DNA of 64,000 nt, from the NCBI GenBank assembly GCA_029448655.1, contig JACCLO010000006.1, positions 186,001 to 250,000 on the forward strand. Reading direction: 5' to 3'. This stretch comes from Wolfiporia cocos. Taxonomy: Eukaryota > Basidiomycota > Agaricomycetes > Polyporales > Phaeolaceae. Within the stretch, counting starts at the first letter, position 1, and the number at the start of each line of letters is the position of its first letter. The position numbers were made by a program, and so were the translations under genes. The notes under the pieces are model-generated. The model was not told the origin of the DNA, ran no database searches, and saw only the letters and a list, made by a program, of their open reading frames with translations. Shown here one piece after another: positions 42,320 through 54,568 of the stretch.

Positions 42320-45079
42320 ATGGAACGCAAAACACACAGCCCAGCTCCTTCGACTTCACATGTGGGCGCAGGACTGCGAGAGGAAAGAAGCGTCGGTAGT
42401 CACCGACCAAGATGGAACACACCTGGACCGAGTTCTCAACCGGAGACGGAGGAGACTAGTCAACAAAGAGCGAGACGCCTTAAGACAAAGGCGCCTCAAC
42501 ATGGGCGGGAGAAGTATGTAGGTGGCATACTCAACATCCCCTCACAATACACCCTGCGCGTCGCCGATGACATGCGCGAGGAGAGAGACACAGCCGACCG
42601 CGAGGAGTACGAGAGGCTGAGAAGAAAGTTCGAAGGTGCGCCGTCACAAGCGTGCATCGAAGAAGAGGATGAAGACGACCATGGCTACACCACCGCGGGC
42701 GAGATGGAGGTAGACTGGCCGTTGCGAAGGAAGCCCTTTGCAGGGGCCGGGGAAGATGAGCTACCCCCGATCTTTAATTTAGATATCCGAGACAACCAGG
42801 ACGGGATGAATACCCAGCAACCACCCGTCCACACCCACATCCTCACACCACCACCAATCGTTCCAGCCGCGGAACGCGCCCCGGAGCGGGTAAGACTAAC
42901 CTGGGAAGAAGACGAGTACCCCTCACGACCCACGTCCCCCAACTTCCCTCATCGCGTAGCCCTATACGCGGAAGCCCTTCACAAGCTTCGATACTGGGAC
43001 GACGAGAAGGTCGGAGACTACATCCACGGCGCGGTAGGTCTTCAACACAAGACCCGCGATATGGAGAGGCGAGCGGCAGAGCGACTCGCTCCTCTCGACG
43101 AGGATTCCAACACACCGTCACCAAACAAACGCATGGGTGGAACACTACCACCTCCGGAACGCGCTCCGGCACCAAGCCCAAGAACCCGCTCAGGGTACCA
43201 CGCATTAGACACGGTACCCGCGTACCAAGGGGAGTTTGATATCCTCCGAGTACGCGAAGAGTGAAACGTACCGCCTAAATGGCAAATCCCACAGGTCAGC
43301 GAAAGACGCCGCGAAACCTTCACACCAATTCCAGCATCGCGCAACCCACCCGCATACACCCAGTCTCGGAGACGGACGGTGAAGGAACCACCCATCTTCG
43401 ACGACGACAAAGTCAAATTCCGCGACTGGTGGATGCGGATGATACAATACCTGGCCTCGCAACGCCAGTACATGGAAACATCGCACGACCGCATCGAGTG
43501 CGCGATGTCGTACATCAGAGGCGACAAGGTAGACCAGTGGTTCGCGAACATGTTCGCAACCTACTTCAACGAAGAAACCGGGTGGTGGGAGATCCACTTT
43601 GATTTCTTCAAACAGGAGCTCTTCACTAGGTTCGAGGACCCCGACAGGGAGAAGCGGGCGCGGCGGCAGCTCACCGCCCTCAAAATGGTATTCGGTAAGT
43701 CAAACGAATACTTCACCGAGATCGAAACGCTGTGCCGAGAAGCAGGAGTCGACATGGACAACGAATTCGTCCTGCAGGCGGTAGAGAAAAACGTACCCTC
43801 CTCCGTCTACGAACCGGTGTACGCCTCGTTCTCAACCCAACGAGACTTCCACCACAGGAAGGTACCGGTACCCAAAAAGTACCAACCCTGGAAGGAGGCC
43901 ATCATGGACTTCGACCAAGCCCTGTGGAGACGCGCTCAGGATCGCGCAGAGCAGAAGGGCGAGGAGGCGAAGAACAAGGGTAAGGAGAAAAAGAAAGACT
44001 CCAACACCCCCAAGAAGGTCTACGACACCCCTGCCGCCGACCGCCTCTGCAAATTCTGCGGAAAAAAGATGGGCGAACGTCCCACCTCCGCCTGCACATC
44101 GCCAACCTGGCACATCCCAATGCGTGACGCCGGGTATAAGTATACGCCGGGCAAATCATACGCGGCCGCTACAAGCGGCACCACTCCAACTCGGCCATCC
44201 GGCTCGAAGCCCGCTAAGCAGCAGCTTCGAGAGCTAACCGACGAGGAGTGGCAGCGTATGGCTGCCGAATACGAAGAAGAGTCGAAAGGCTCCGCGAAGG
44301 CCGAGGTAAGCAAAATCACCTCGAATCGATTCCATCTTCTCAACGTCGAAGAAGTAAGCGACGACGATGACAAAAAAGTGTACGGCTCCGCGATGGACAC
44401 TATGAGCCAAGCGGGGGGCTCGGATTATTCAGACGACGATGCGAGTTCTGTATGTAGCGAGGATTCCTTTTGTACAGCCCAAGAGGAGCTCCGTGAATCC
44501 ACGGCTCGCCCGGGGGATAAACCGGGGCTTAATTCCTCTTTAGACGATAAAATGAATGTGGATACAGAACCCATCGTCGTCTCAGAGGACATTGACATGA
44601 AAGACGCAACTGATCAACCAAAGAAAAGGAAGATCAGACGCGTTAAGAAAAAAACAGAGACTCTGGACATCTACTTAGATGATCCGCGAGCCACAGCTCC
44701 TGAGCAGAAGAGCGACGAAGCAGCTGGGTACGACTTGTACTCAGCTGAAGAAACCATCGTTCCTGCTCACGGAAAGGAAAACATCGATACTGGCATAAAA
44801 ATAAGGATGCCCGATGGAGTCTACGGTCGCATCGCCCCTAGATCAGGGCTTGCAAACAAAGGGATCGACGTCTTGGCCGGTGTAATCGATCAAGATTACA
44901 CTGGCCGCCTGGTCGTTATGCTAATAAATCATTCCGACACAGACTTAGTCGTCAACTACAAGGATAGGATCGCTCAATTGATCCTGGAGCAGAACAAAAA
45001 TCCCCGCGTCAAGATTGTCAAGCGTATTCGCGAGACAACGCGCGGTACAGCAGGCTTCGGATCTACAGACAAGATCTGA
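42320..45079 (+). pseudogene. gag: Gag-dUTPase of family B, with an in-frame TGA
   Basis: ATG 42320 opens a 314-codon frame ended by TGA at 43262-43264. The same frame then stays open to TGA 45077-45079 with no early ATG, so this looks like one Gag of about 920 codons with an internal nonsense codon (CGA to TGA would fit). The first part is disordered, charged and proline-rich. The capsid-like region starts about 43390 (DWWMRMIQYLASQRQYM). A Cys/His cluster CKFCGKK...C...H near 44050-44115 replaces a canonical CCHC knuckle. An acidic linker follows, then KKRKIRRVKKK and a full dUTPase (about 44660-45076): AGYDLYSA, GRIAPRSGLA, GVIDQDY, DRIAQLI and GTAGFGSTD. A dUTPase fused to Gag, rather than to Pol as in family A, is notable. 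Confidence 0.85.
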
Positions 45080-47166
45080 GGAACGCACGTCGTGTTTGGA
45101 CAAGGAAGACGTGGACGACAGATAGCAGTCCCCATCATGATCCACAGTCCACACGAGCGCACCATCACAACCACCGCCCTTATCGATTCAGGATCCACAG
45201 GATCGGTGGTCGACTACGAGTTCGCCCAAAAACACGAACTTAACATCCAACCATTGGAACGACCGGTACGCGTACAAAATGCCGACGGAAGCCCCAATGG
45301 CGGAGGCACCATGACGCACTTCGTTGAGATGCAAATCCAAATTGGTACGCATCTCGAAAATCGTAGATTCAATGTGAGCAAGCTAGGCTCGCACGACATC
45401 TTTCTAGGATTCGACTGGTTGGAACAACACAACCCCACCATTGACTGGAGGAAGAAGGCAATCGATTTCGACAAGTGCGATTGTGAACACGAGCACCTCG
45501 AAAAAGGAGACCAAGTGTTCATGATTGACGCCACGGTATGGCTTAGATATGCCAGCGAATGCAAAGAGCACATTCGCAACCGGCTCGAGATATGGGAAGC
45601 AGGGGAGACTGCACTACGAGGTGATGTCTACCCTGTTACTTCGGAACAAATCACTGCTGTGAAAGCCACAGAAATGGACATCGCAGCAAAGAAAACAACG
45701 GAGGCAAAAACGTTCGAAGAAGTCGTGCCCGAACATCTACACGACTTCAAAGACGTTTTTGAGGAAGGCGAGTTCGACAAACTCCCCGACCGACGACCAT
45801 GGGACCATGCGGTCGAACTCCTGCCGGACGCCAAACCCTTCTGTGGTAAGATATATCCCCTCTCGCCACAACAACAGAAGGTACTGGACGAGTTCCTGGA
45901 GGAACAACTACGCACCGGTCGCATACGACCATCCAAGTCGCCTTGGGGCGCGCCGTTCTTCTTCGTAAAAAAGAAAGACGGCAAATTACGACCCATACAG
46001 GATTACCGCAAGCTAAATCAGATGACGAAGAAAAACAAGTATCCGTTACCTCTGATTAGCGAGCTACTTAACAAGCTCAAACGAGCTAAGTTCTTCAGCA
46101 AACTCGACGTCAGATGGGGATACACTAACATCCGCATCGCTGAAGGAGACGAGGAGAAGGGTGCGTTCATAACCAACAGAGGGTTATACGACCCCCTCGT
46201 CATGTTTTTTGGAATGTGCAACGCACCAAGCACGTTCCAGACAATGATGAACGACATCTTCCGAGAACTCATACTACAAGGAAAGGTCATCGTATATCTA
46301 GACGACATACTGATCTTCACCGAGACTCTCGAAGAACACCGACTTGTCACACGCAAGGTACTCGAGGTACTACGTGAACACAAACTAACGTGCAAGCCGG
46401 AGAAATGCGAGTTCGAGAAAGCCGAGGTCGAATACCTGGGCCACATCATCTCGCACGGCAGCATCAAGATGGACCTGGTAAAGGTCCAAGGCATCACCCT
46501 GTGGCCGATGCCGAAGAACCGGAAGGAGGTACAGAGCTTTTTAGGGTTTGCCAACTTCTACCGCCGATTCATCAAGGGGTACAGTACATTGGCGCGACCA
46601 CTAATCGCCCTAACAGCGGACGTCCCGTTCAAATGGGACAAGGCCGAACAAGACACGTTCGATCTCATGAAGAGGTTGTTTACAGAGGCCCCCATTCTGG
46701 GATCACCCACAGACACAGACCCTTTCCGGATCGAAGCTGACGCCTCCGACTTCGCTACAGGCGCCGTACTCTTACAACGACAAGAGTCGATCTGGAGACC
46801 CATCGCCTATCTCTCCAAGGGTTTCACGCCCGCGGAAAAGAACTACGAGATATACGACAGGGAACTCCTCGCCATCATGCGAGCATTAGATGAGTGGCGA
46901 CACTTCATACAGGGATCCGCTGACGCAACCGGGGTCTGGAGCGATCACAAAAACCTGGAGTACTTCAAAACGCCCCAGAAGATCAATCCACGACAAGCAC
47001 GATGGATGACCGAATTACAAGAGTTCAACATCAAGCTTACGCACATCCCTGGTACGAAGAACATACGTGCCGACCCACTCTCACGCCGCATCGACTGGGA
47101 CGACGGAAAGGAACACCTCGAGGGACAAGTAGTCCTCAAACCACATCTGTTCGGGGACGAACAGCC

Positions 47167-47178
47167 TGAAGAGGGGGT
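47167..47178 (+). other. Internal polypurine tract (cPPT-like), family B
   Basis: TGAAGAGGGGGT, the same 12-mer as the internal and 3' tracts of family A, lies at the same place between RNase H and integrase. Family B's own 3' PPT is different (AAAGGGGGGGTGA). Confidence 0.4.
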
Positions 47179-49020
47179 GGATGAAATCGAAAAGCTAAGT
47201 TTCATCTCCACCGAAACAATAAAAGCGAAAGTTGAAGCCCAAAAGGCCCTCTACAACTACGGTTTGGACGCAAACATCGTATTCAAGGAGGGACTAGCGT
47301 ACCGAAAAGGAAACTAGTCATCCCCAACGACGCAGAACTCAAGGGCGATATCATATCGTCACACCACGACTCGTTGCTGGCGGGACACCCAGGCAGAGAC
47401 CGCACACTTACCACCATTCACAAGTCGTATTGGTGGCCACACATGAGAAGGGACGTGACGTTATACGTCCGAGGGTGCGTAAAGTGCCAATCAATCAAAG
47501 TAGACCACGCTAAACGAGCGGCACCCCTCAACCCCAACCCAACACCAACGAGGAGTTGGGAGAACATATCGGTCGACATGATCACAGGTTTCCCCGAGGT
47601 GCGAGGCAAGAACGCCATCCTCGTCATCGTAGACATGATGTCAAAGTGGACAACCGCGATCGAAACCACCGACAAGCTAACAGCCGAAGGATGGGCTAAC
47701 CTGCTCATCAAACACATCGTCACACAACACGGTATCCCCAAGAAGGTGTTTAGCGACAGGGGCCCCCAGTTCGTGTCAGAATTCATCAAAGACACGTACA
47801 AGAAGCTCGGGATCGAAGGAAATCCATCTACCGCGTATCATCCACAGACCGACGGACAAACCGAGCGGATGAATCAGGAGTTGGAGGTATACTTACGCCT
47901 CTTCGCAAACAGGAATCACACCAACTGGGCGGACCTGCTGCCAACGGCTACGTTCGCGTACAATACACACCAGAATGCGTCGACAAAGCAATCGCCATTC
48001 TTCATAACGCATGGGTACGAGCCGAACACGGGTTCTAACGTCCCAATGGAAATTGACATGTCCCTATCCACGGAGAATTGGGCTGATCACCTGAAAGACG
48101 TACAGATGAAGGCGGCGGAAAGCATAGACCTCGCCAAGGCTGCCATGAAGAAGTACGCCGACCGTCGAAGACAACCCTCGAGAAAATATGAGGTCGGAGA
48201 CAAGGTCTGGCTCGACGGCACCAACCTTCACATGGGCACCCCGTCGCAAAAATTATCCCCGAAGCGATACGGACCGTACCCAGTGGCTGCCAAGATTGGC
48301 ATGGGCGCATACAGGCTAACATTGACACCCAATATGCGGGGTATACACCCGGTGTTTAACGGAATATTACTCACCCCCTACCACGAACCAGAATTCGAAC
48401 AACAAAGGATTCTACCGACGCCGGAAACACAGATAACGGCGACAAAGATAATCCAATCGCGCGAAGAACACGGGCGAGTGGAATACGAGGTGCAGTGGTC
48501 GGATGGATCAAGAACCTGGGAGCGTAAGCGAGACGTGGACCACTCCCAGGCTGATACATTTTACGAACAGAACCCACGAGCGCTGGGGGTTCAATGGAAA
48601 AATAGAACCATTACCGACGGTGACACCAAAGTCGTCGACCCCACAGAAGAGGACATACCTCACTACTCCGTTCTAAAGAAATACGGACTCACCGTAGTTT
48701 GCGCCATGCCCGCCAGCCTGGATGTACTCATGGAGCGAGAGCGTCCCAAGATACGCTGGTGGCACGACAAACCGGTGCAGTTCTTTATTCCTGTAAACCC
48801 AGAAACTTACATCGCGACGCATTTAATCGAAGTACATCGCCCCATCGAACGCAAGAAGCCCGATGGTATTACATACTACGACTACCCGGTTGTGTACATC
48901 CACAAAATGACGCGTGAGTTTGACTTCTCATCACAAAAAGGAGCAGGCGATTTCGTCATTCCCAGACCACCGGGCGAGTACGCAACGATATTTACGATGA
49001 CTCCTCGGGACGAGGAACTT

Positions 49021-49033
49021 AAAGGGGGGGTGA
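49021..49033 (+). other. 3' polypurine tract, family B
   Basis: AAAGGGGGGGTGA directly precedes the 3' LTR and is also translated as part of the Pol tail. Confidence 0.8.
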
Positions 49034-49416
49034 TGTCACGGGCAAAAGCTTTCCCTAACGACAACGAGATCGATCTGGTCCCCCGAGTCCCCAAGCCCAG
49101 CCAGGCCCGGATCATACCATGGAAGGAACCCGACAACGTCTAGATAACGACACAAGGCCCGGTTCCCACACGGCCACGATGACCGCTACGTATTTGATAT
49201 ACTTTACGCTTCTATGTTTCAGAGTCTGGCTTAGACCCCTACCCCAGTCTCGCACCAGACTCCCTAGTTACCATATACGGCCATTATAGTACAAACATGT
49301 ACAAACAGTCTATTAGTATAATAGCAGGCCTCGTTCAGCTGGTAACCTCAGTCTGAACTTGGCGTTCATCCACTTCGCTCCCCTCAGTTCGCTCTAAGGT
49401 TTTAGTGGCCTTGTCA
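49034..49416 (+). repeat. 3' LTR of family B (383 bp)
   Basis: Differs from the 5' LTR at three sites (C/T). It contains the intact primer tract AGTCTGAACTT (49350-49360). Its first 110 bp encode the end of Pol. Confidence 0.95.
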
Positions 49417-49421
49417 ACAAG

Positions 49422-49520
49422 GCCATCCATACTGGACTGACTCATGGCAGGCATGGACAGATACTCCTCGCCAGACTACAATAACAGACAAAAGTCAAGC
49501 TTATCCCGCATCACAGGTAG
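49422..49520 (+). pseudogene. RecQ-like helicase gene, fragment 3
   Basis: 99 bp between family B and element C. It continues the helicase frame after virtual excision (GHPYWTDSWQAWTD...) and is rich in Thr, Gln and Trp. The split codon at each boundary is restored exactly when one TSD copy is kept. Confidence 0.75.
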
Positions 49521-50680
49521 TGACACAGTACGCCTGTGGGACTCACCAAGTGCCTATATTGTTGAGATAAGGCGACTTAGAGAGGAAGGCAATACCAGCG
49601 CAGCAGGATGTGAGAGGTTATTCTACGGCGCAAGCCGAGAGAATAATAGAACTAAGGTTATAGGGCGTCAAGCCCCTAGTTATATACATGTTTAAGGGAA
49701 GGTCACGTGCTACTAACTAGTCGTTACCTTTCCGGGTTATGTGGCTTTGCCAAGAGGCGAAGCGCTATCTTATCTGATGTTTATGGACTCTATCTACAAT
49801 GGCCGTGATGGGCCCTAATGGCCGAACCAATCGTATGAGAGGGATTTGTGTGTATTATCATATGAACGCGGGCGCAGCCCGGGTATATGGGAAGCCGGTT
49901 GCCGGATACCTTGCGGTATAATGGCGATTGGCCGGTCTTCGTGTGATGACCAAGGCGAGGAGCCGAGGTCGTTATGCCATTGGACGGGAAGTACCGTGGC
50001 ATGTGTTACAGCCCGGTCCGGATGGTTACCGGGGCATGTGTTGGACTTAGCCGTGGGGCGAGGTCCGGTGTTTGGGCAACGCCGTGATGGCAGAAGCCCG
50101 GGACTTGGGGAACACCGAGTCCGTGGGAGGCCGAGGAGGCCGTGACCTATAGCGATATAGCCTTGGTGCTATTATAGTGCTATTTGGTCGTGTTGCCATT
50201 ATTATGCGAAGGCGTGGCGCGCCTGAGGTGCCATTGTGATCAAGGATCTTATGGCGGTGGGAAGCCGGGAAGGCCGACCCAATAGTACAAGGCCGCGAGG
50301 CACTGTTTGTACATGTGGACATTATTATGCGAGCGTGCCGCGCTCGGCCTATCATTATGATCTAAGATCTATGACGTGGCTTGGTCTTGCTCTGACGGGC
50401 GAGACTATGGTGACGTAGCTATGACGATTGCTATTGTCTAGACGTATATGACGTATTGCGGATATCGGACCGTATGGTTACCGATGATAATGCGATGATA
50501 TCATTAGTCTTGTGACGTAGCGGTGTCTAGGCTGGTCATGTGGTTGATAAGCCCAGTTAAGAGCTTGTCATATGGCAATGGGAGTTAACCCGTAGATAAC
50601 TTGTAGGTAGACGTATAAATCCCAGGTAAATTGCTATAATCATAGGAAAAATGCTGTAAGCCCCAGATAAATCTGTGACA
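49521..50680 (-). repeat. 3' LTR of element C (1160 bp)
   Basis: Plus orientation TGACACAGTACGCC to AAATCTGTGACA. It has many short GC-rich inverted repeats (for example GCGGGCGCAGCCCG and GCCGTGATGGGC...GGCC), making the LTR strongly structured. Confidence 0.93.
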
Positions 50681-50700
50681 TTACCCCCGCTTTAGGTTTC
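50681..50700 (-). other. Polypurine tract of element C
   Basis: On the minus strand ACCTAAAGCGGGGGTAA abuts the 3' LTR. The surrounding AGGGAC...ATGAAACCT is shared with family A. Confidence 0.75.
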
Positions 50701-53590
50701 ATCGTCCCTGATGAAACTATTCCTCATTATGTACGTCCCAAGAGCGGTATAACGCGTGATGACGAAGTGTCAAATGCCGTTATGGTGCTGCTTCAATTTT
50801 TTCAATTGAACAGGGATAAATGGGAGTTTCAGGACTTGTGGATGGAGCCTGAGCGTGGAAGGCGATTTTATTCCTTATAGTGATTTGTAACGCGTGATAG
50901 CGAAGTGCTAAATGCCGTTACTAGCGATTATCAATGCGTGATGACCGAAAGGTCAAATGCCGTTGTTAGGGAAGGATAGTCTTGTTACTAGAGTGTATTG
51001 TCATTGTGCACGCGGATCCTAGAAGGAGGGACTCTCCTGTTATCGCTGAAGGTGTTCTAGTGCCTTTTCGCGACCTTTGTCGGATTGTTGCTTTTGCTTA
51101 TGACGTTACTCGTAGTAGAAGGCGATATGGAATGTTCATCATATAGTGCCTTTGAGTCTACTAGTAATCTGTACTCCAATAGCTTGCCAAGCGTATTAGA
51201 GGGTGCATTGTGTCGTTGTACGTGTTTCGGATAGCATTGTGCGATATTCCTTAGAGTGAGGGCTTCACTGTTAGCTCTGGAGATTTTCTAGTGTCTCTTC
51301 GAGCCCTTGGGCGGATATGTTGCTTATGCGTAGTACCCATTGAGTGTAACATAGCGGTGCTTTTTCGACATCTATTGCCTAGCAGTGAAAGGGATTGCAA
51401 GTTCCTTCATTTGCGTGGCGGGTGTCTTAGGCTTGTTGCTTGTACAGGGGTAATCCTACTTGTACGACTTATGCGGTTGAACGGTTGTTAAAGGACGTCG
51501 CCTTATGAACGTTTATGAGGCGTCGCCTCCCTAGTATCGCAAGTACTAAGCGTGTGACATTTGTCAATGCCCATTTGTTACAGGGGTTGTGTCCCCTAGT
51601 TAGATTGCTTCTATGTAGCGATCTCTTCGGAGTCGTAAGTTCCGGAATGAAGCTGTGCCTTCGTGTTTGTATGCACTTATTTATTAACGAGTAGGCTTCT
51701 CGTGTAAAACCCCATAGTATAGGTACTAATCATTGTGCATTATGGTCAATGCTTATGATTGTATTCCCTAGACTGTAGTGTCGTTGCCGTAGTGAGGCCT
51801 TATTGGGTAACCGTGAGAACATACATCCTTGTCAGGAGTTGTCTCGTAAAGGTATATCCCGTAAGGGCTGAGGTCACGTGGTGGCGATGACGGTAGTTTC
51901 CAATGTGCTTGTATTGTCGTTAAAGTCGTTCTTCGATTGAGTATGACATTGTAAGCGTGGGAACTGGGATGATCGTGGGGAAGGATATATTTCGCTATTG
52001 GATAGATAGCTACTATATTCCTATTATAAGGTTGTCGTCCATATACGAATAGGACAGTACGAGCATGAATGAGGGTAATCAGGCCTCTTAGTGCATGTCG
52101 TTTGTTGCTTTCAAGACTGTAAGGTACTGTTGTAAGCGTGGGATAGCGGACTTTTGAAGGTCCAGAATGCGGATTTAGGGTTCTCACCCCCTCTTCCACG
52201 TTTGATCTCCCGATCAAACCTATTCCGTTGGTTTTGGTTTTTAAAGAGGTTAAACCGCCTCTATACCCAAATAAGGGTGGGTGGATGTGGGCCGAAGGTA
52301 TTATTGACGTATATCCATGTACGGCTGTATCCAGGTCGCTCGCATATGCGACCAGATTTTTATACTAAGGTTTCCCATGCCCTAGTTTGTCGATACCGAA
52401 GAGTTTCTCAGGCTCTTATTCGGTGTAGTGACGAGATGTATTCCTAATCGGAAGATAGGAAACAGATCCGGATTTATTTATTACGTGTCTCGACGACGTA
52501 GGTTTCCGTAAACCAAGCAATTGTAATGATATCCGATTGCCAAATCGGAGTGATTGTCCCAAAAGATGGGGCTCATCTGTTACTTCGGAGGATTTTCGAG
52601 TTTCCTTTTGAAGCCTTTTGCGGACGATCGCATTTTATTGCTAGTGTGAATTTCCAAATACAGTTGTTCTCCCCACAGAGAAAAGGTCGTATTGGAGTGA
52701 AATCGTAAGTGAGATAGCGAGTCTCGTGACAATATTTGCGAGTGGCGTGCGAATTTGTCGATTTCAATTCGGGGGGGGACCGGTTTGGGACCGGTGTGAA
52801 TTCGGCGATTGTGCGAGAATGCCGAATGAAGTGTGATTCTGGAAGTCTTGACGACCTCCGCTACACTTCAAGGGAACGCGTATCAATAGCGTGTGTCCCT
52901 TGTTTTCCCTTCCTCTAACCCAGATTGCGAGATTCAATTAAGTAATCTATTGCGATCTGTTTGTACGTGGAGCGCCGGCGAGAACGGCAGTGTTTCCAAT
53001 TATTTATAGACGCTTGTCAGACGTCTCTTCCCAAACGGATGGTAATTTCCTTGCCAGGAATTCCATTACCGAAAGGGGTGCCCCCGTTCTAAGGTTCTTA
53101 ACGAATGAAATGACCGTGACTAATGCTCAATAACCCAAATCCCCTTTTCAGGAGCAAAGACCGAAGTCAGACGGGCGCCGACGGATTATGGGTAATCCTT
53201 ATCGACTTGGCAATAGGTATTTCCCACAGTAATGATAGTTATAAGCATATATTTAACCATAGCGTACACGTTCCTACGTCGGGCAAGGTACTAGTATCGT
53301 TGTTCGATTAACTAAGTGTACCTAAGACGAGAAAGGTTGCTTTTTTAAGTACATAAGCGACCTTAACCAGGCTAGATAACCTGGGAACCAGACGGTGACG
53401 CAGGATGTCCAAGGTTGAATACAAATGCTATTGGGCGGTTACTAAGCTACTTTACAAGGTAAGTAAACTACTGGAGCCGCCGCTAAAACTATATATTAAC
53501 TACTATTGACTGGGATACCAGGGTACCTAGAAGAGCGAGTCATCAGCGAACTATCGCTGAGTGGTCATATTCATTGAACACAATAAGAAC
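50701..53590 (-). other. Non-coding interior of element C
   Basis: No frame is longer than about 150 codons and none has recognisable motifs. Near 50750, 50890 and 50933 there are three copies of a hairpin-like motif of the form GCGTGAT...AAATGCCGTT with a variable centre. A G9 run lies near 52771. The interior may have replaced lost gag-pol sequence. Confidence 0.6.
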
Positions 53591-54555
53591 GGGGGCATGG
53601 TTAGGGGCAACCTCTTGAAGGTTGCCGCGCGGAATTAAACCTCCAGGTGTCTTCATAGATGCGCAGACCCTGTGCCAAGAGGCGGAGATATCCGCTTGTG
53701 CTTGTAACAGAGGCGCTCGCTCCAGGGGTATGGTCGGTGATTGCCAGCATTTGATCGGCTGGATCACATGGTTGGGAAGAAGATACACCGCCCTTCCCCT
53801 AAACAGGAGGAGAGCGGGAAAGTGGGCCGCAGTATTACACCGCAGCCCTTACCACGCCTCAATGGCAAGGCTTGCCGTATTAGGCCCCACTTGTGTCCAT
53901 CAAGGGCAGCTCCTCTGTCGATCAAAGATCGCGCTTTAACGAGCGCTCCACGCATCTAAGATGGTGGGCCACACCGCAGGCTTCCAGAGGGACCCTCAGA
54001 TCCAGTTTCCCGTGGTGAGCACGCCGAGCCGCCCGGAGGACTGACGCTATTGGCTACCGCTCAATGACCTAGGCCGGCGCGGCCTTGCGAGCCGCGCCAC
54101 CTCACCACTTTAATCCAATTAAGGATCCAAAGCGGGCCCCTTACGCCTGGGGATCGGCTTGCAAGATTCCCACGCCGCCATAATGGCGACTCTACTGGTA
54201 GAGATGGGGCGCTGAACAGCGCTTGCCATGTCAGGGGGTTGGGCGCGCACAGGCAGACCGTCCCCTCTTCCCAGTAGATGGGTCTCAAACGCTGGCGCCA
54301 GCGACCTTGTCAGGAAGCCAGCGCCTCTCCTTAGCCCTGGAGTCCGGGTTTGCAGGACCGCACCGCTGATTAGGCAGGCGCAGCCCCACTGGGTGGCAGG
54401 GGGATCAAACCCCCGCCGCTAGTATCCCCCAGAACCCAACCATTTAGCATACAACCCTTGTCAGGGCTGCAGAGGCAGAGAGGGGCGCAATCTCAGACAC
54501 CTGTGGGGGGAAAAACCCCAGGCCCAACCAGTTAAGGAAGAGCGGGGGGGTAGGA
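53591..54555 (-). other. Leader of element C, homologous to the family A leader
   Basis: Read on the minus strand, it shares blocks with 9628-10400, for example the GACGGTCTGCCTGTG and GCGCCCAACCCCCTG runs (plus 54205-54273) and GGTAGCCAATAGCGT (plus about 54045-54059). Sharing is in order and interrupted by diverged spacers. Confidence 0.7.
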
Positions 54556-54567
54556 AGTTCTATTATT
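54556..54567 (-). other. Primer-binding site, self-priming type, element C
   Basis: On the minus strand AATAATAGAACT lies 1 nt inside the 5' LTR. It is the exact complement of AGTTCTATTATT in the same LTR (plus 54690-54701), which is 33 nt downstream of the minus-strand TATATAA (plus 54728-54734). Confidence 0.75.
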
Positions 54568-54568
54568 A

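Larger units (their letters stand above)
45080..49143 (+). pseudogene. pol: Pol of family B: PR-RT-RNaseH, frameshift, IN-chromodomain-extension
   Basis: The frame is the same as gag, directly after TGA 45077-45079, with the first ATG only at 45137, so read-through or mutation is implied. It encodes a protease (DSG near residue 32 from 45092), RT with YLDD (46295) and RNase H. TAG at 47315-47317 ends this frame. Homologous sequence continues in the -1 frame from 47311, which fits one lost A. The integrase has HHCC residues (about 47355-47500), VDMIT, FSDRGPQF and QTERMNQE, then a chromodomain (IIQSREEHGRVEYEVQWSDG, about 48448-48508). About 170 further residues of unknown type run through the PPT and stop inside the 3' LTR at 49143. 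Confidence 0.85.
41736..49416 (+). mobile_element. Ty3/gypsy chromovirus family B (7681 bp), TSD ACAAG, inside helicase gene
   Basis: 383-bp LTRs at 41736-42118 and 49034-49416 differ at three positions, all C/T. The 5-bp duplication ACAAG is at 41731-41735 and 49417-49421. Inside are a self-priming type PBS, Gag with a C-terminal dUTPase, and Pol with a chromodomain. Two in-frame TGAs and one frameshift suggest this copy is inactive, unless the gag/pol TGA is a read-through site. Confidence 0.95.

Noticed and set aside
47306..47317. Programmed -1 frameshift between RT and integrase in family B
   Set aside because: The sequence AAAAGGAAACTAG lacks a proper X XXY YYZ heptamer in the reading frame and no such shift is expected between RNase H and integrase. 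Loss of one A is simpler.
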